Source: Fibrobacter succinogenes (GTDB taxonomy: Bacteria > Fibrobacterota > Fibrobacteria > Fibrobacterales > Fibrobacteraceae). From it: a stretch of 39,080 nt of DNA. The stretch is taken from assembly GCA_902771595.1 (NCBI GenBank), contig CACXXH010000048.1, positions 1 through 39,080 of the forward strand, read 5' to 3'. The number at the start of each line of letters is the position of its first letter. The first letter of the stretch is position 1. Below the pieces are notes generated by a model. It did no database searches, had not been told where the DNA came from, and saw only the letters and a list, made by a program, of their open reading frames with translations. The position numbers were made by a program, and so were the translations under genes. Positions 16,917 to 24,325 of the stretch are shown one piece after another.

Positions 16917-17911
16917 CTTTCGATACTCTTCACGCACATTTCGAGGCCTTCGTCAAGCGTGACGACCGGTTTCCAGTTCGTGCGGGCACGAATCTTGTCG
17001 GTGTTCAGCAGGCGACGTTCCGGATCGGACTTGCGGAAACCTTCGAACTTGATTTTCACATCGTCGATGCCCATCTTCTTCGCGATCAGCTTCACCAGAT
17101 CCACGATGGAGATTTCTTCTTCGGTCGCGACGTTATAGATGGTACCGTCGAGAGCCTCGGGCGACTCCATGAGTTCCATCACGGCGCGGCAGCTGTCGAT
17201 GTTATGGAGGAACGTGCGCTTGTTGACCTTCGAGTTTTCGAGAAGCGTGACTTCGGGCTTTTCGAGAAGGTTGTTGATGATGTGCGGGATAATGTGGTCG
17301 GCAAAGCGTTCATGCTTGCTGTACACGTTCGCAAAGCGAATGGAGCAGCCCTTGATTCGGCCCTTGTCCACGGCATCCTTCATGAAGAATTCCGTGAGGA
17401 GCTTGCCGACGGCGTAGCTCGTGCGCTGGCTGTGCTCCGCGGTAGCAAGCACCAAAAAATCATCTTCGCGGACACCGCCGTTGGCGTTCCAAGACTGCAT
17501 GGAGTACACTTCGGAAGTGGAGCAGTTCATGTAGGTATCCGCACCGAGGGCGATTGCCATTTCGAGGAACATCTTCATCGAGACGACGTTCGTCTGGAAC
17601 GTGTGTTCAATTTCGTAGAAGTGCTTCGTATGGACTGCCGCGGCGCAGTTGATGAAAATCAGGCGGCCGGAATACGACCCCTTGAGGCTCTTCACCTTGT
17701 CGGCGACAGAAGCCATGTGTTCCGCGTTGTTGATATCGTATTCGTAAAAGATGAAGTCGTCACGGCCGACCAGGTCCTTCACCGTATCGATGGAGCTGGC
17801 GAAGAAGTTGTCGAAGCCGACGACGATGTTATCGTCCTTCAGCAGCTGGCGGGAAAGTTCGCTGCCGGTCATGCCGGTAGCACCACTTATGACATACAGA
17901 TTTTTCTTCAT
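16913..17911 (-). CDS. NAD-dependent epimerase/dehydratase (extended SDR)
   Basis: Encodes 332 residues of the extended short-chain dehydrogenase family. The dinucleotide motif SGATGMTGS is at residues 9-17, VGFDNFFASS follows the second strand, STSEVY (131-136) carries the catalytic Ser/Thr, and YAVGK (Tyr166, Lys170) is the active pair. The C-terminal part has typical GTIYNVATEEEISI and RTNWKPVVTLDEGLE segments. Such enzymes usually epimerise or dehydrate nucleotide sugars. In this operon it may prepare a sugar to carry the phosphonate or modify a CMP-linked intermediate; neither is proven. The TGA overlaps the next gene's ATG. Confidence 0.9.
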   Translation of the reverse strand: MKKNLYVISGATGMTGSELSRQLLKDDNIVVGFDNFFASSIDTVKDLVGRDDFIFYEYDINNAEHMASVADKVKSLKGSYSGRLIFINCAAAVHTKHFYEIEHTFQTNVVSMKMFLEMAIALGADTYMNCSTSEVYSMQSWNANGGVREDDFLVLATAEHSQRTSYAVGKLLTEFFMKDAVDKGRIKGCSIRFANVYSKHERFADHIIPHIINNLLEKPEVTLLENSKVNKRTFLHNIDSCRAVMELMESPEALDGTIYNVATEEEISIVDLVKLIAKKMGIDDVKIKFEGFRKSDPERRLLNTDKIRARTNWKPVVTLDEGLEMCVKSIER

Positions 17912-17924
17912 GATAAGCCTCTGT

Positions 17925-18653
17925 TTAAATTCCTAATGTCAGACGATCCTTGTAGAACACATCTACCTCGTCCGTATAAAGTTCCTGTTCCGCCACGATA
18001 TCGTACGGGACGCAAACATGCTCGTATTCCGTCGTCGCGGTATTGAGAATTCCGAACTGCGCGCAGGGATTGATATTGCGCGGCTGCCCGACGGAACCGG
18101 GATTGATAAAAACCGTTTTTTTCTTGTTCCTCGTACTCGGGGAATCCGCCTTGAAAAGCACTTCGAAGTAATGGCACACATGGGAATGGGCCGTCAGCAC
18201 GAAATCATACGGAGCGTATTCTTCGCGCATGAGTTCTGCGGGCGTAAACTTGCCCCAGTACGGGTCGCCCAGGATTCCGTGCACCAGCAGGAATTTCTTG
18301 CCGTCGATTTCCAGTGTGCAGGTGCCGTCGCGGTTCATCTTGTTGTTGATGAAGTCGATGGATTCCTGCGACAGGCGCTTCTGCGTGTAATGGAGAATGG
18401 CGCGCCCGCGGTCCGTCGCAAAACGGGTCGTATCGTTGTCCATCACGGCCTTCTCGTGATTGCCCCAGATTTTCGCAACAAACTTGTCGTCCATTTCGCG
18501 GACCATGTCCACAATTTCGTTCGGGCGCATGCCGTAATTGACAAGGTCGCCCAGCAACACGAACTTGTCGACATGGCGGTGGGCGATTTCTTCGAGAACG
18601 GCCTTCAATGCCGTCACGTTCGCATGGATGTCCGACATCAGGGCGAGACGCAT
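17925..18653 (-). CDS. Metallophosphoesterase (YfcE-like calcineurin family)
   Basis: Encodes 242 residues. All family motifs are visible: SDIHANVTAL (Asp8, His10), LLGDLVNYG (Asp36), WGNHEKA (Asn65, His66), LVHGILGDP and LTAHSHVCHYF, which bind two metals. Relatives hydrolyse phosphomonoesters or phosphodiesters. It sits between the SDR and the decarboxylase genes of the phosphonate operon, with gaps of 13 and 1 bases. Its role could be turnover of a nucleotide-linked intermediate or trimming of pyrophosphate-type products; the substrate is unknown. It starts right behind the decarboxylase stop, suggesting coupled translation. Confidence 0.88.
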   Translation of the reverse strand: MRLALMSDIHANVTALKAVLEEIAHRHVDKFVLLGDLVNYGMRPNEIVDMVREMDDKFVAKIWGNHEKAVMDNDTTRFATDRGRAILHYTQKRLSQESIDFINNKMNRDGTCTLEIDGKKFLLVHGILGDPYWGKFTPAELMREEYAPYDFVLTAHSHVCHYFEVLFKADSPSTRNKKKTVFINPGSVGQPRNINPCAQFGILNTATTEYEHVCVPYDIVAEQELYTDEVDVFYKDRLTLGI

Positions 18654-18654
18654 C

Positions 18655-19782
18655 TTATTTCCTCAGGAACTCCATAAGTGCGTTTTTGTTCTCAATTGGC
18701 GTGGTGGTCGGGCGGCCCAGATCCTTGCGGTTGCCCTTCTTCACCTTGACTTCCAAGAGCACCGGGCCCTGCATGCCCTTCACTTTCTCGAGGGCGGCGG
18801 CAAGGGAATCCTTGCTGTCGGCGGAGAGCGCGTCGCGGTAACCCACGGCCTTTGCAACAGCCGGGAGGTCAATTTTCAGGCCCACCGTAGGCTGTCCGCC
18901 CACGGAGTCGTGTGCGCCGTTGTTAAACACCACGTGCACGTAATTTGCAGGGGACTTGCTTGCGACAATCGCCATGGAACCCATATGCATGATAGTCGCG
19001 CCATCACCATCGAAGCACCAGACCTTGCGATCTTCCTTTTCCATCGCGATGACGAGCGCGATCTGCGAGGCGTGTCCCATGGAACCCACCGTGAGGAAGT
19101 CGCGTTCGTGGCCTTCACCTTTTTGGGCGCGGTATTCAAAAAGTTCGCGGCTGATCATGCCCGTAGTAGAGACGATGACATCCTTTTCGCCAAGCGCGGC
19201 AGCCACCGTCTGGATAGCCTCTTCGCGGCTCATCGTCAGGTCGTTCTTCTCAACGCTCTGGAGCTTGTAATCTTCGAAGGTGTCCTTCTCGATGACGAGC
19301 GCATAGACCTCGCCCGTTTCCTTCATCGTATTCACGGCCTTCGCAATCTGCTTTGCGGCCTTGTCCTCTTCCTTGCAGAGCACATCAAAGTTCACGCCCA
19401 TCGTGTTGAGGATGCCGGTAGTCACCTTGCCCTGCTTCACGTGCTGCGGTTCGTCGTGAACGCCCGGACGTCCGCGCCAGCCAATGAGGAGCAGCACCGG
19501 AATGTTGTAGACTTCCTTGTCCGTAAGGGAGGCGAGCGGGTTGATGATGTTGCCTTCGCCCGAATTCTGCATATAGACAACGCCAATCTTTCCGGTAGCG
19601 AGATGGTAGCCTGCGGCAAGTCCAATGGCGGCACCTTCGTTCGCTGCAATCACGTTATGCTTCGCATCCTTGTTGTCGGCGATGTAGGCGCAAATGTTCT
19701 TGAGCAAAGAATCGGGAACCCCGGCAAAAAAGTCTATGCCGTAGGAGCCGAGCGTATCGATAAAAAACTTCGGGCTGATCAT
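18655..19782 (-). CDS. aepY: Phosphonopyruvate decarboxylase
   Basis: Encodes 375 residues, the usual length. This thiamine-diphosphate enzyme converts phosphonopyruvate to phosphonoacetaldehyde and CO2, pulling the unfavourable PEP mutase reaction forward. The N-terminal domain has FFAGVPDSLLKNICAYI and the catalytic glutamate region AANEGAAIGLAAGYH (Glu49). The cofactor motif runs from GDG (259-261) to NN (287-288), followed by GAHDSVGGQPT, a strong signature for this enzyme class. ATG at 19782 lies two bases from the mutase stop. The pair mutase-decarboxylase is the diagnostic start of nearly all known phosphonate pathways. Confidence 0.95.
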   Translation of the reverse strand: MISPKFFIDTLGSYGIDFFAGVPDSLLKNICAYIADNKDAKHNVIAANEGAAIGLAAGYHLATGKIGVVYMQNSGEGNIINPLASLTDKEVYNIPVLLLIGWRGRPGVHDEPQHVKQGKVTTGILNTMGVNFDVLCKEEDKAAKQIAKAVNTMKETGEVYALVIEKDTFEDYKLQSVEKNDLTMSREEAIQTVAAALGEKDVIVSTTGMISRELFEYRAQKGEGHERDFLTVGSMGHASQIALVIAMEKEDRKVWCFDGDGATIMHMGSMAIVASKSPANYVHVVFNNGAHDSVGGQPTVGLKIDLPAVAKAVGYRDALSADSKDSLAAALEKVKGMQGPVLLEVKVKKGNRKDLGRPTTTPIENKNALMEFLRK

Positions 19783-19784
19783 GA

Positions 19785-21095
19785 CTATTTCTTCATCGTT
19801 CCGGGAATGAGGTTCAGAATCTGCTTGATAGGCATGCAGTAGTCGTTGGAGGCTTCCAAGCTGCGGCTATGCGTAAGGATGGACTCCGCGCACTTCACCA
19901 TCGCCGGGTATGCAGACCTCAGCATGTGGTTTGCATAGATGACGATGTTGATGCCCCAGGTCGCCAGTTCTTCTTCGGTAAACTGGTTGTAGGTCGTGGG
20001 CACGGCAACAATCGGCGTATGCGCATCCTTCTCGCGGAAGCGCCTGCAGAATTCCTTGATGTCCTCGCCGCTCTTATCCTTGGAATGGATCATGATGCCG
20101 TCGGTACCGGCAGCCACATAAGCGTGGCAGCGTTCCAGCGCATCGTCGACGGACTTGCCCGCGATTAGGGATTCGCAACGCGAAATCACCATGAAGTCGT
20201 TCGTTATCTGTGCATCCTTGCCCGCGCGAATCTTGGTGCAGAACCCTTCGATGGTGTCCTGCGTCTGGATAGCGTCCGTTCCGAACAGGGAGTTCTGCTT
20301 GAGTCCCACCTTGTCCTCAATGATAATCGCCGAAATGCCGAGGCGTTCAAGCGTACGGACCGTGAACCCGAAATGTTCAACCTTTCCGCCCGTATCGCCA
20401 TCGAAGATGACCGGCTTGGTCGTGACTTCAAGCGTGTCATTCAAGTCGTGCAGGCGGGTCGTGAGGTCCACCGCCTCGATATCGGGCTTGCCCTTGCTGG
20501 TAGAATCGGTAAGGGAAGAAGACCACATGCCGTCGAACTCGCGGACGCAGCCGTTTATCTCCACGCTCGTATGTTCCGCAATAAGCCCGGTCAAGCCGTT
20601 ATGCGATTCCAGAATGCGGACAATCGGCTTCGCCGCAATCAGGCGACGCAGCGAAGAAAGCCTCGCCTGCGGGGTCGTGCCAAGAGAGTCCATTTCTTTT
20701 TTGAGGCCAGCGGAAGTGATTCCCTTCGTGTACGGAATTTCGATGACCTTTCCACCTTGGGCTTCCATCACCTTGAAGACTTCGTCGCGGATATACTTGT
20801 CCGGACCATAAAGCCAATCATCGCCATGGATGATATAATCCGGCTTGTATTTCTTCAGGTTCTCGACGTAGCTCCATTCGTCTTGCGGAACGACCTTCGA
20901 CACGCCCTTGATATTCTCAACGACATTCTTGCGCTGTTCATAGTTCAAATAAGGCAAGCGCTTATGCGTCGCAATCGCCTTGTCAGTAAAAAGCCCAATC
21001 ATCACGTCACCATACTTGGTGCCCTCATTAATGATGTTGATGAGGCCCGGGTGCATGATGTCCCCGATCATTCCTAGATAAACCGTCTTTGCCAT
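19785..21095 (-). CDS. pepM: Phosphoenolpyruvate mutase with N-terminal nucleotidyltransferase-like domain
   Basis: Encodes 436 residues. The C-terminal domain (about 150-436) is PEP mutase: WSSSLTDSTSKGKPDIE (191-207), DGDTGG (232-237) and EDKVGLKQNS (260-269), which contains the EDKx5NS motif that separates true mutases from isocitrate-lyase relatives. It makes phosphonopyruvate from PEP, forming the C-P bond. The N-terminal domain (1-140) resembles TagD-type cytidylyltransferases, but HxGH reads HPGL (15-18) and the ISSTK-like site reads ITSAG (126-130), so it may be inactive. Also called aepX in other species. ATG is preceded by AAAGGTGA. First gene of the minus-strand phosphonate operon; GT2 gene is divergent. 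Confidence 0.95.
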   Translation of the reverse strand: MAKTVYLGMIGDIMHPGLINIINEGTKYGDVMIGLFTDKAIATHKRLPYLNYEQRKNVVENIKGVSKVVPQDEWSYVENLKKYKPDYIIHGDDWLYGPDKYIRDEVFKVMEAQGGKVIEIPYTKGITSAGLKKEMDSLGTTPQARLSSLRRLIAAKPIVRILESHNGLTGLIAEHTSVEINGCVREFDGMWSSSLTDSTSKGKPDIEAVDLTTRLHDLNDTLEVTTKPVIFDGDTGGKVEHFGFTVRTLERLGISAIIIEDKVGLKQNSLFGTDAIQTQDTIEGFCTKIRAGKDAQITNDFMVISRCESLIAGKSVDDALERCHAYVAAGTDGIMIHSKDKSGEDIKEFCRRFREKDAHTPIVAVPTTYNQFTEEELATWGINIVIYANHMLRSAYPAMVKCAESILTHSRSLEASNDYCMPIKQILNLIPGTMKK

Positions 21096-21174
21096 GCTTC
21101 ACCTTTCTCGAAACAATCTATAGGACTAATTTAGAAAATCAAAGATATAAGCATCTCCACAAACAGGCGAAAAG

Positions 21175-21203
21175 TTGACCATTTGCACTCATATAGATAT
21201 ATT
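21175..21203 (+). promoter_or_regulatory. Promoter for the glycosyltransferase gene at 21213
   Basis: TTGACC (21175-21180) and TATATT (21198-21203) are spaced by 17 bases, each matching the sigma-70 consensus at five of six positions. The predicted transcription start is near 21210, only a few bases before the ATG at 21213. The upstream TTG at 21183 lies inside the promoter and is thus unlikely to be the start. The rest of the 21096-21174 gap must hold the promoter of the divergent phosphonate operon, which I cannot place precisely. Confidence 0.55.
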
Positions 21204-21212
21204 TGTCAGCAT

Positions 21213-22154
21213 ATGCAATTACGTACCCAAGAAGGAATCACGGCGAAATGGCCCGAGAACGCCGAGCCGATTGTCTGTGTCCGCTGTATCACTTTCAAGC
21301 AAGAAAAATTCATCGCAAAATGCCTCGAAGGATTCCTTATCCAAGAAACGAATTTCCCCTTCGAAGTCATGATTCACGAAGACGCGAGCCCGGACAGGAC
21401 CGCCGATATCATTCGCGAGTACGAAGCGAAATACCCCAGGATTCTGAAGCCCCTTTACGAAACTGAAAACCAGTGGAAAAAGCAGGACGGGACATTCACA
21501 CGAATCGTCACGGGAATGCTCAAGCGGAAATACGTCGCCATGTGCGAAGGGGACGACTACTGGACTGACCCGCACAAGTTGCAGCGTCAAATCGATTTCC
21601 TGGAAAGCCACCCTGACTATTCCATGATTTTCCACGGAGCCACGGTCGTCGACGCCGACGGGAATCCATCTCCGGACGACCCATACGCACCGCTCGAAGA
21701 CCGCGACTACACCGCATCCGAACTTTACGAGAACTGGGTCGTTCCGACCGCATCAATGATTTACAGGCGCGAAGTTCTCAACTACAAAATCAAGAATCCC
21801 GACAACATTCTGAATGGCGACATCTTCCTGGTTGAAAAATGCGCACATTCCGGAAAGGTCCGCTGCATCAACAAGAAGATGTCCGCCTACCGAAAGCATG
21901 CCGGCGGAGTCACGTGGGACGAAAAGCTCAAGATAAAGAGGGCACTTGCGCTGCCCAACCACATCCGCGAACTGAAGGTGAATTTCACCGACATCAACCG
22001 CAAGCGCATCAACAGCGATTTGTGCAGGAGCCTCATTCACGTCGCCCATATCGAAGGGAAGCGCAAACATTTGCGCGACCTGATTGAAGCATTCTTCCTT
22101 TCTCCTTCGACCTTCATAAAGGCGCTCCGGAAAAAGAAGATTTTCTCGAAATAG
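21213..22154 (+). CDS. Glycosyltransferase family 2
   Basis: Encodes 313 residues from ATG 21213. The GT-A fold starts at IVCVRCITFKQEKFIAKCLEGFLIQ, with FEVMIHEDASPDRTADIIREY next and the metal-binding DxD-like region in MCEGDDYWTDPHKLQRQIDFLE, typical of GT2 enzymes that build surface glycans. A C-terminal helical part of about 80 residues is basic. A TTG at 21183 in the same frame is rejected because a good promoter overlaps it; the messenger would then be nearly leaderless. The sugar and acceptor are unknown. It is followed at 16 bases by another glycosyltransferase gene. Confidence 0.88.
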   Translation: MQLRTQEGITAKWPENAEPIVCVRCITFKQEKFIAKCLEGFLIQETNFPFEVMIHEDASPDRTADIIREYEAKYPRILKPLYETENQWKKQDGTFTRIVTGMLKRKYVAMCEGDDYWTDPHKLQRQIDFLESHPDYSMIFHGATVVDADGNPSPDDPYAPLEDRDYTASELYENWVVPTASMIYRREVLNYKIKNPDNILNGDIFLVEKCAHSGKVRCINKKMSAYRKHAGGVTWDEKLKIKRALALPNHIRELKVNFTDINRKRINSDLCRSLIHVAHIEGKRKHLRDLIEAFFLSPSTFIKALRKKKIFSK

Positions 22155-22170
22155 CCACGGAACGGGCCCG

Positions 22171-23106
22171 ATGAAAAAGATTCTCCTGATTTCGAACCGC
22201 GTGATGCACTACCGCAGCCGCATCTACAACAAGTTCTTCGACATGTTCAAGGAACTCGGTTACGAATTTCATGTGGCGAGCAACGATTTCCAGAAGGTGG
22301 ACTTTCCCATTCGCTACATACGGCACGACGCCCCCTTCAGCACCAAGAACTACACCAGGCTCATCAACGAAATCAAGCCCGACGTGTGCCTGAACTTTTT
22401 GCACCTGAAGGACAAGCTCATCATTCCGCTCACGTTCTATTGCCGGTGGAAAAAGATTCCCATGATTTACTGGAATCACGGAATCAACATCAAGACCCCC
22501 GACGCGAAGCTCAAGAATTCGATTTTCCATTTCATCCATACCATCAGCAGCGCAATTATCCTCTATTCGCCCGCGCAGCTGAAATACCTGAGCAAGCGGA
22601 ACCAGAAAAAGACGTTTATCGCGAAGAACACCCTCGACTTTTCCGATGTCGACAGGAAGGCGTTGCGTAGCCCCGAAGAAGTCAAGGCGGCTTACGGCAT
22701 CAAGGAGAAGCGCGTCGTCCTCTACATTTCGCGCATCCTCCCCTATAAGGGGCTCGATATTCTGCTGGAGCAATTCAAGAACCGTCCCGAAATCGCGCTT
22801 GTCGTTGTCGGCGGTGGCATAAGCGAACAGCAGCAGGCCATAATCGATTCGAACCCGCACTACTATTACCTCGGCGAAAAATACGGGAAGGAAGTCGATG
22901 AAATCTACCAGATTGGCGATGTATTCAGCACGCCGGGCCACATCGGGCTCGCGTTGAACCAAGCCATGTTCTGGGGCATTCCCGTCGTGGTACTGAACCG
23001 CATCCATGCACCCGAAATCATCTACCTGAAGCAGGGCGAAAACGGGTTCATCGTCGATTCCGAAGCGGAACTCAACAGGGCTTTATCGACGCAATCCGCT
23101 TCGTAG
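22171..23106 (+). CDS. Glycosyltransferase, GT4-like, with a probable frameshift at the 3' end
   Basis: Encodes 311 residues. A GT-B fold is seen: MKKILLISNRVMHYRSRIYN at the start, IYWNHGINIKTP in the acceptor domain, then VVLYISRILPYKGLDILLEQF, VVVGGG and GLALNQAMFWGIPVVVLN of the donor-binding domain. The chain ends abruptly in RALSTQSAS after GFIVDSEAELN. In the -1 frame the same DNA reads GFIDAIRFVGK and stops at 23113, a more natural ending, so a single base may be missing near 23079 in a GGG run. Even so restored, the protein is shorter than most GT4 enzymes. Acceptor and sugar unknown. Confidence 0.78.
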   Translation: MKKILLISNRVMHYRSRIYNKFFDMFKELGYEFHVASNDFQKVDFPIRYIRHDAPFSTKNYTRLINEIKPDVCLNFLHLKDKLIIPLTFYCRWKKIPMIYWNHGINIKTPDAKLKNSIFHFIHTISSAIILYSPAQLKYLSKRNQKKTFIAKNTLDFSDVDRKALRSPEEVKAAYGIKEKRVVLYISRILPYKGLDILLEQFKNRPEIALVVVGGGISEQQQAIIDSNPHYYYLGEKYGKEVDEIYQIGDVFSTPGHIGLALNQAMFWGIPVVVLNRIHAPEIIYLKQGENGFIVDSEAELNRALSTQSAS

Positions 23107-23129
23107 GCAAGTAAAAAAGCAGGCCCGCC

Positions 23130-24325
23130 ATGTTCCGACTGCTCCTGGCCCTATTCCTTGCCACCCCATGCTTCGCGCAATTCCTGTGGAACGAGGCGCA
23201 CCTGAAGCAGGTCCGCGAGAGCCTCCAGGCAAAAAACAGCCCTTATGCCGAAGCGTTTCGCGGGCTAGAATCAAGCGCAAAGTCCATGCTGCAAGAAAAA
23301 GACGCTTCCGTCATGGACAAGAAGCGCCCGCAAGCGGCGACAGGCACGACTACGCAAGCCTCTCGCGATACTTCTGGCCGGATTCCAGTAAGCCCGACGG
23401 GCTCCCCTACGTTTCCCGTGACGGCGTGAGCAACCCTGAATTGAAGGAATACGACCGCGAAGCTCTTGACAAGATGAGCCGCCGTGTACAAACGCTAACG
23501 CTCGCCTGGTTCCTGGGCGGCAATTTCGCATTCGCCGAGGCTGCGCTGAAGCAGGTCCGCGTCTGGTTCTTGGACTCTGCCACCAAAATGAACCCGAACA
23601 TGAATTTCGCGCAGATGATTCCCGGGCGTAATTTCGGCAAGGGATATCCTTTTGGCGTCCTGGACGGTTATTCCTTCGTGCAGATGATGGACGCGCTCGC
23701 GCTTCTGGAATCGTATCCCGGTTTTTTGCCCGCAGAAAAAGCGACGCTCAAGAAATGGTTTGCCGAATACGTCCAGTGGCTTACCACCAGCGAGCAGGGC
23801 ATCGAGGAGAGCAAGGCGAAGAACAATCACGGTACGACATACGATACGCAACTGCTGGCATACAGCCTCTACGCCGGCGACCGCAAAACGGCAGAGCAGC
23901 TCATCGCGCGTTTCGCGGAAAGGCATATCCTGAAGCAGATTGAAAAGGACGGGAAACAGCCCGAAGAACTCAAGCGCACGCTCGCGTTTCACTATTCCTG
24001 GTACAACCTCTCGCACATGCTGGATTTTTACACCATCGCAAGGAACAGCGGGCTCGACATCCGCAAGGCAACCGAAATCCAGGGGCGTTCATTCTACAAG
24101 GCGCTCGACTTTCTGGCAGGCTACATCGGGAAGGATTCCAGGCAGTGGCCCTACAAGCAGATTTCCGGATGGGAGCACGCGCAAGACGAACTTGTCCGCG
24201 ATTTGTACCGGACTTACCTGATAGAGCCGAACAAAGTCAACTACCGCAGTCTCTACCGCGAAAACAAGGCCAAAGCCGGACACGGCATGTTCAAGCTGCT
24301 CTACGTCAAAACTAGGGATCTGTAG
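23130..24325 (+). pseudogene. Alginate-lyase-family gene (PL5-like) interrupted by a frameshift
   Basis: Two frames together encode one protein of about 398 residues. The first (ATG 23130) gives a signal peptide (MFRLLLALFLATPCFAQF) and the leader up to about SVMDKKRP; the second continues as PASGDRHDYASLSRYFWPD and runs to 24325. The change is a -1 step at about 23322-23331, in CGCCCG. The second part carries the family pattern: KPDGLPYVSRDGVSNPE, MIPGRNFGKGYP, and NNHGTTYDTQ, expected to hold catalytic residues. The known family cleaves uronic-acid polysaccharides in the periplasm. One missing base would inactivate it, unless it is a sequencing error. The 3' end overlaps the convergent FISUMP gene by 14 bases. 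Confidence 0.82.

Noticed and set aside
15294..17138. 614-codon plus-strand open frame opposite the phosphonate operon
   Set aside because: Antisense shadow of three motif-bearing genes; the sequence is His/Arg/Val-rich without domain features.
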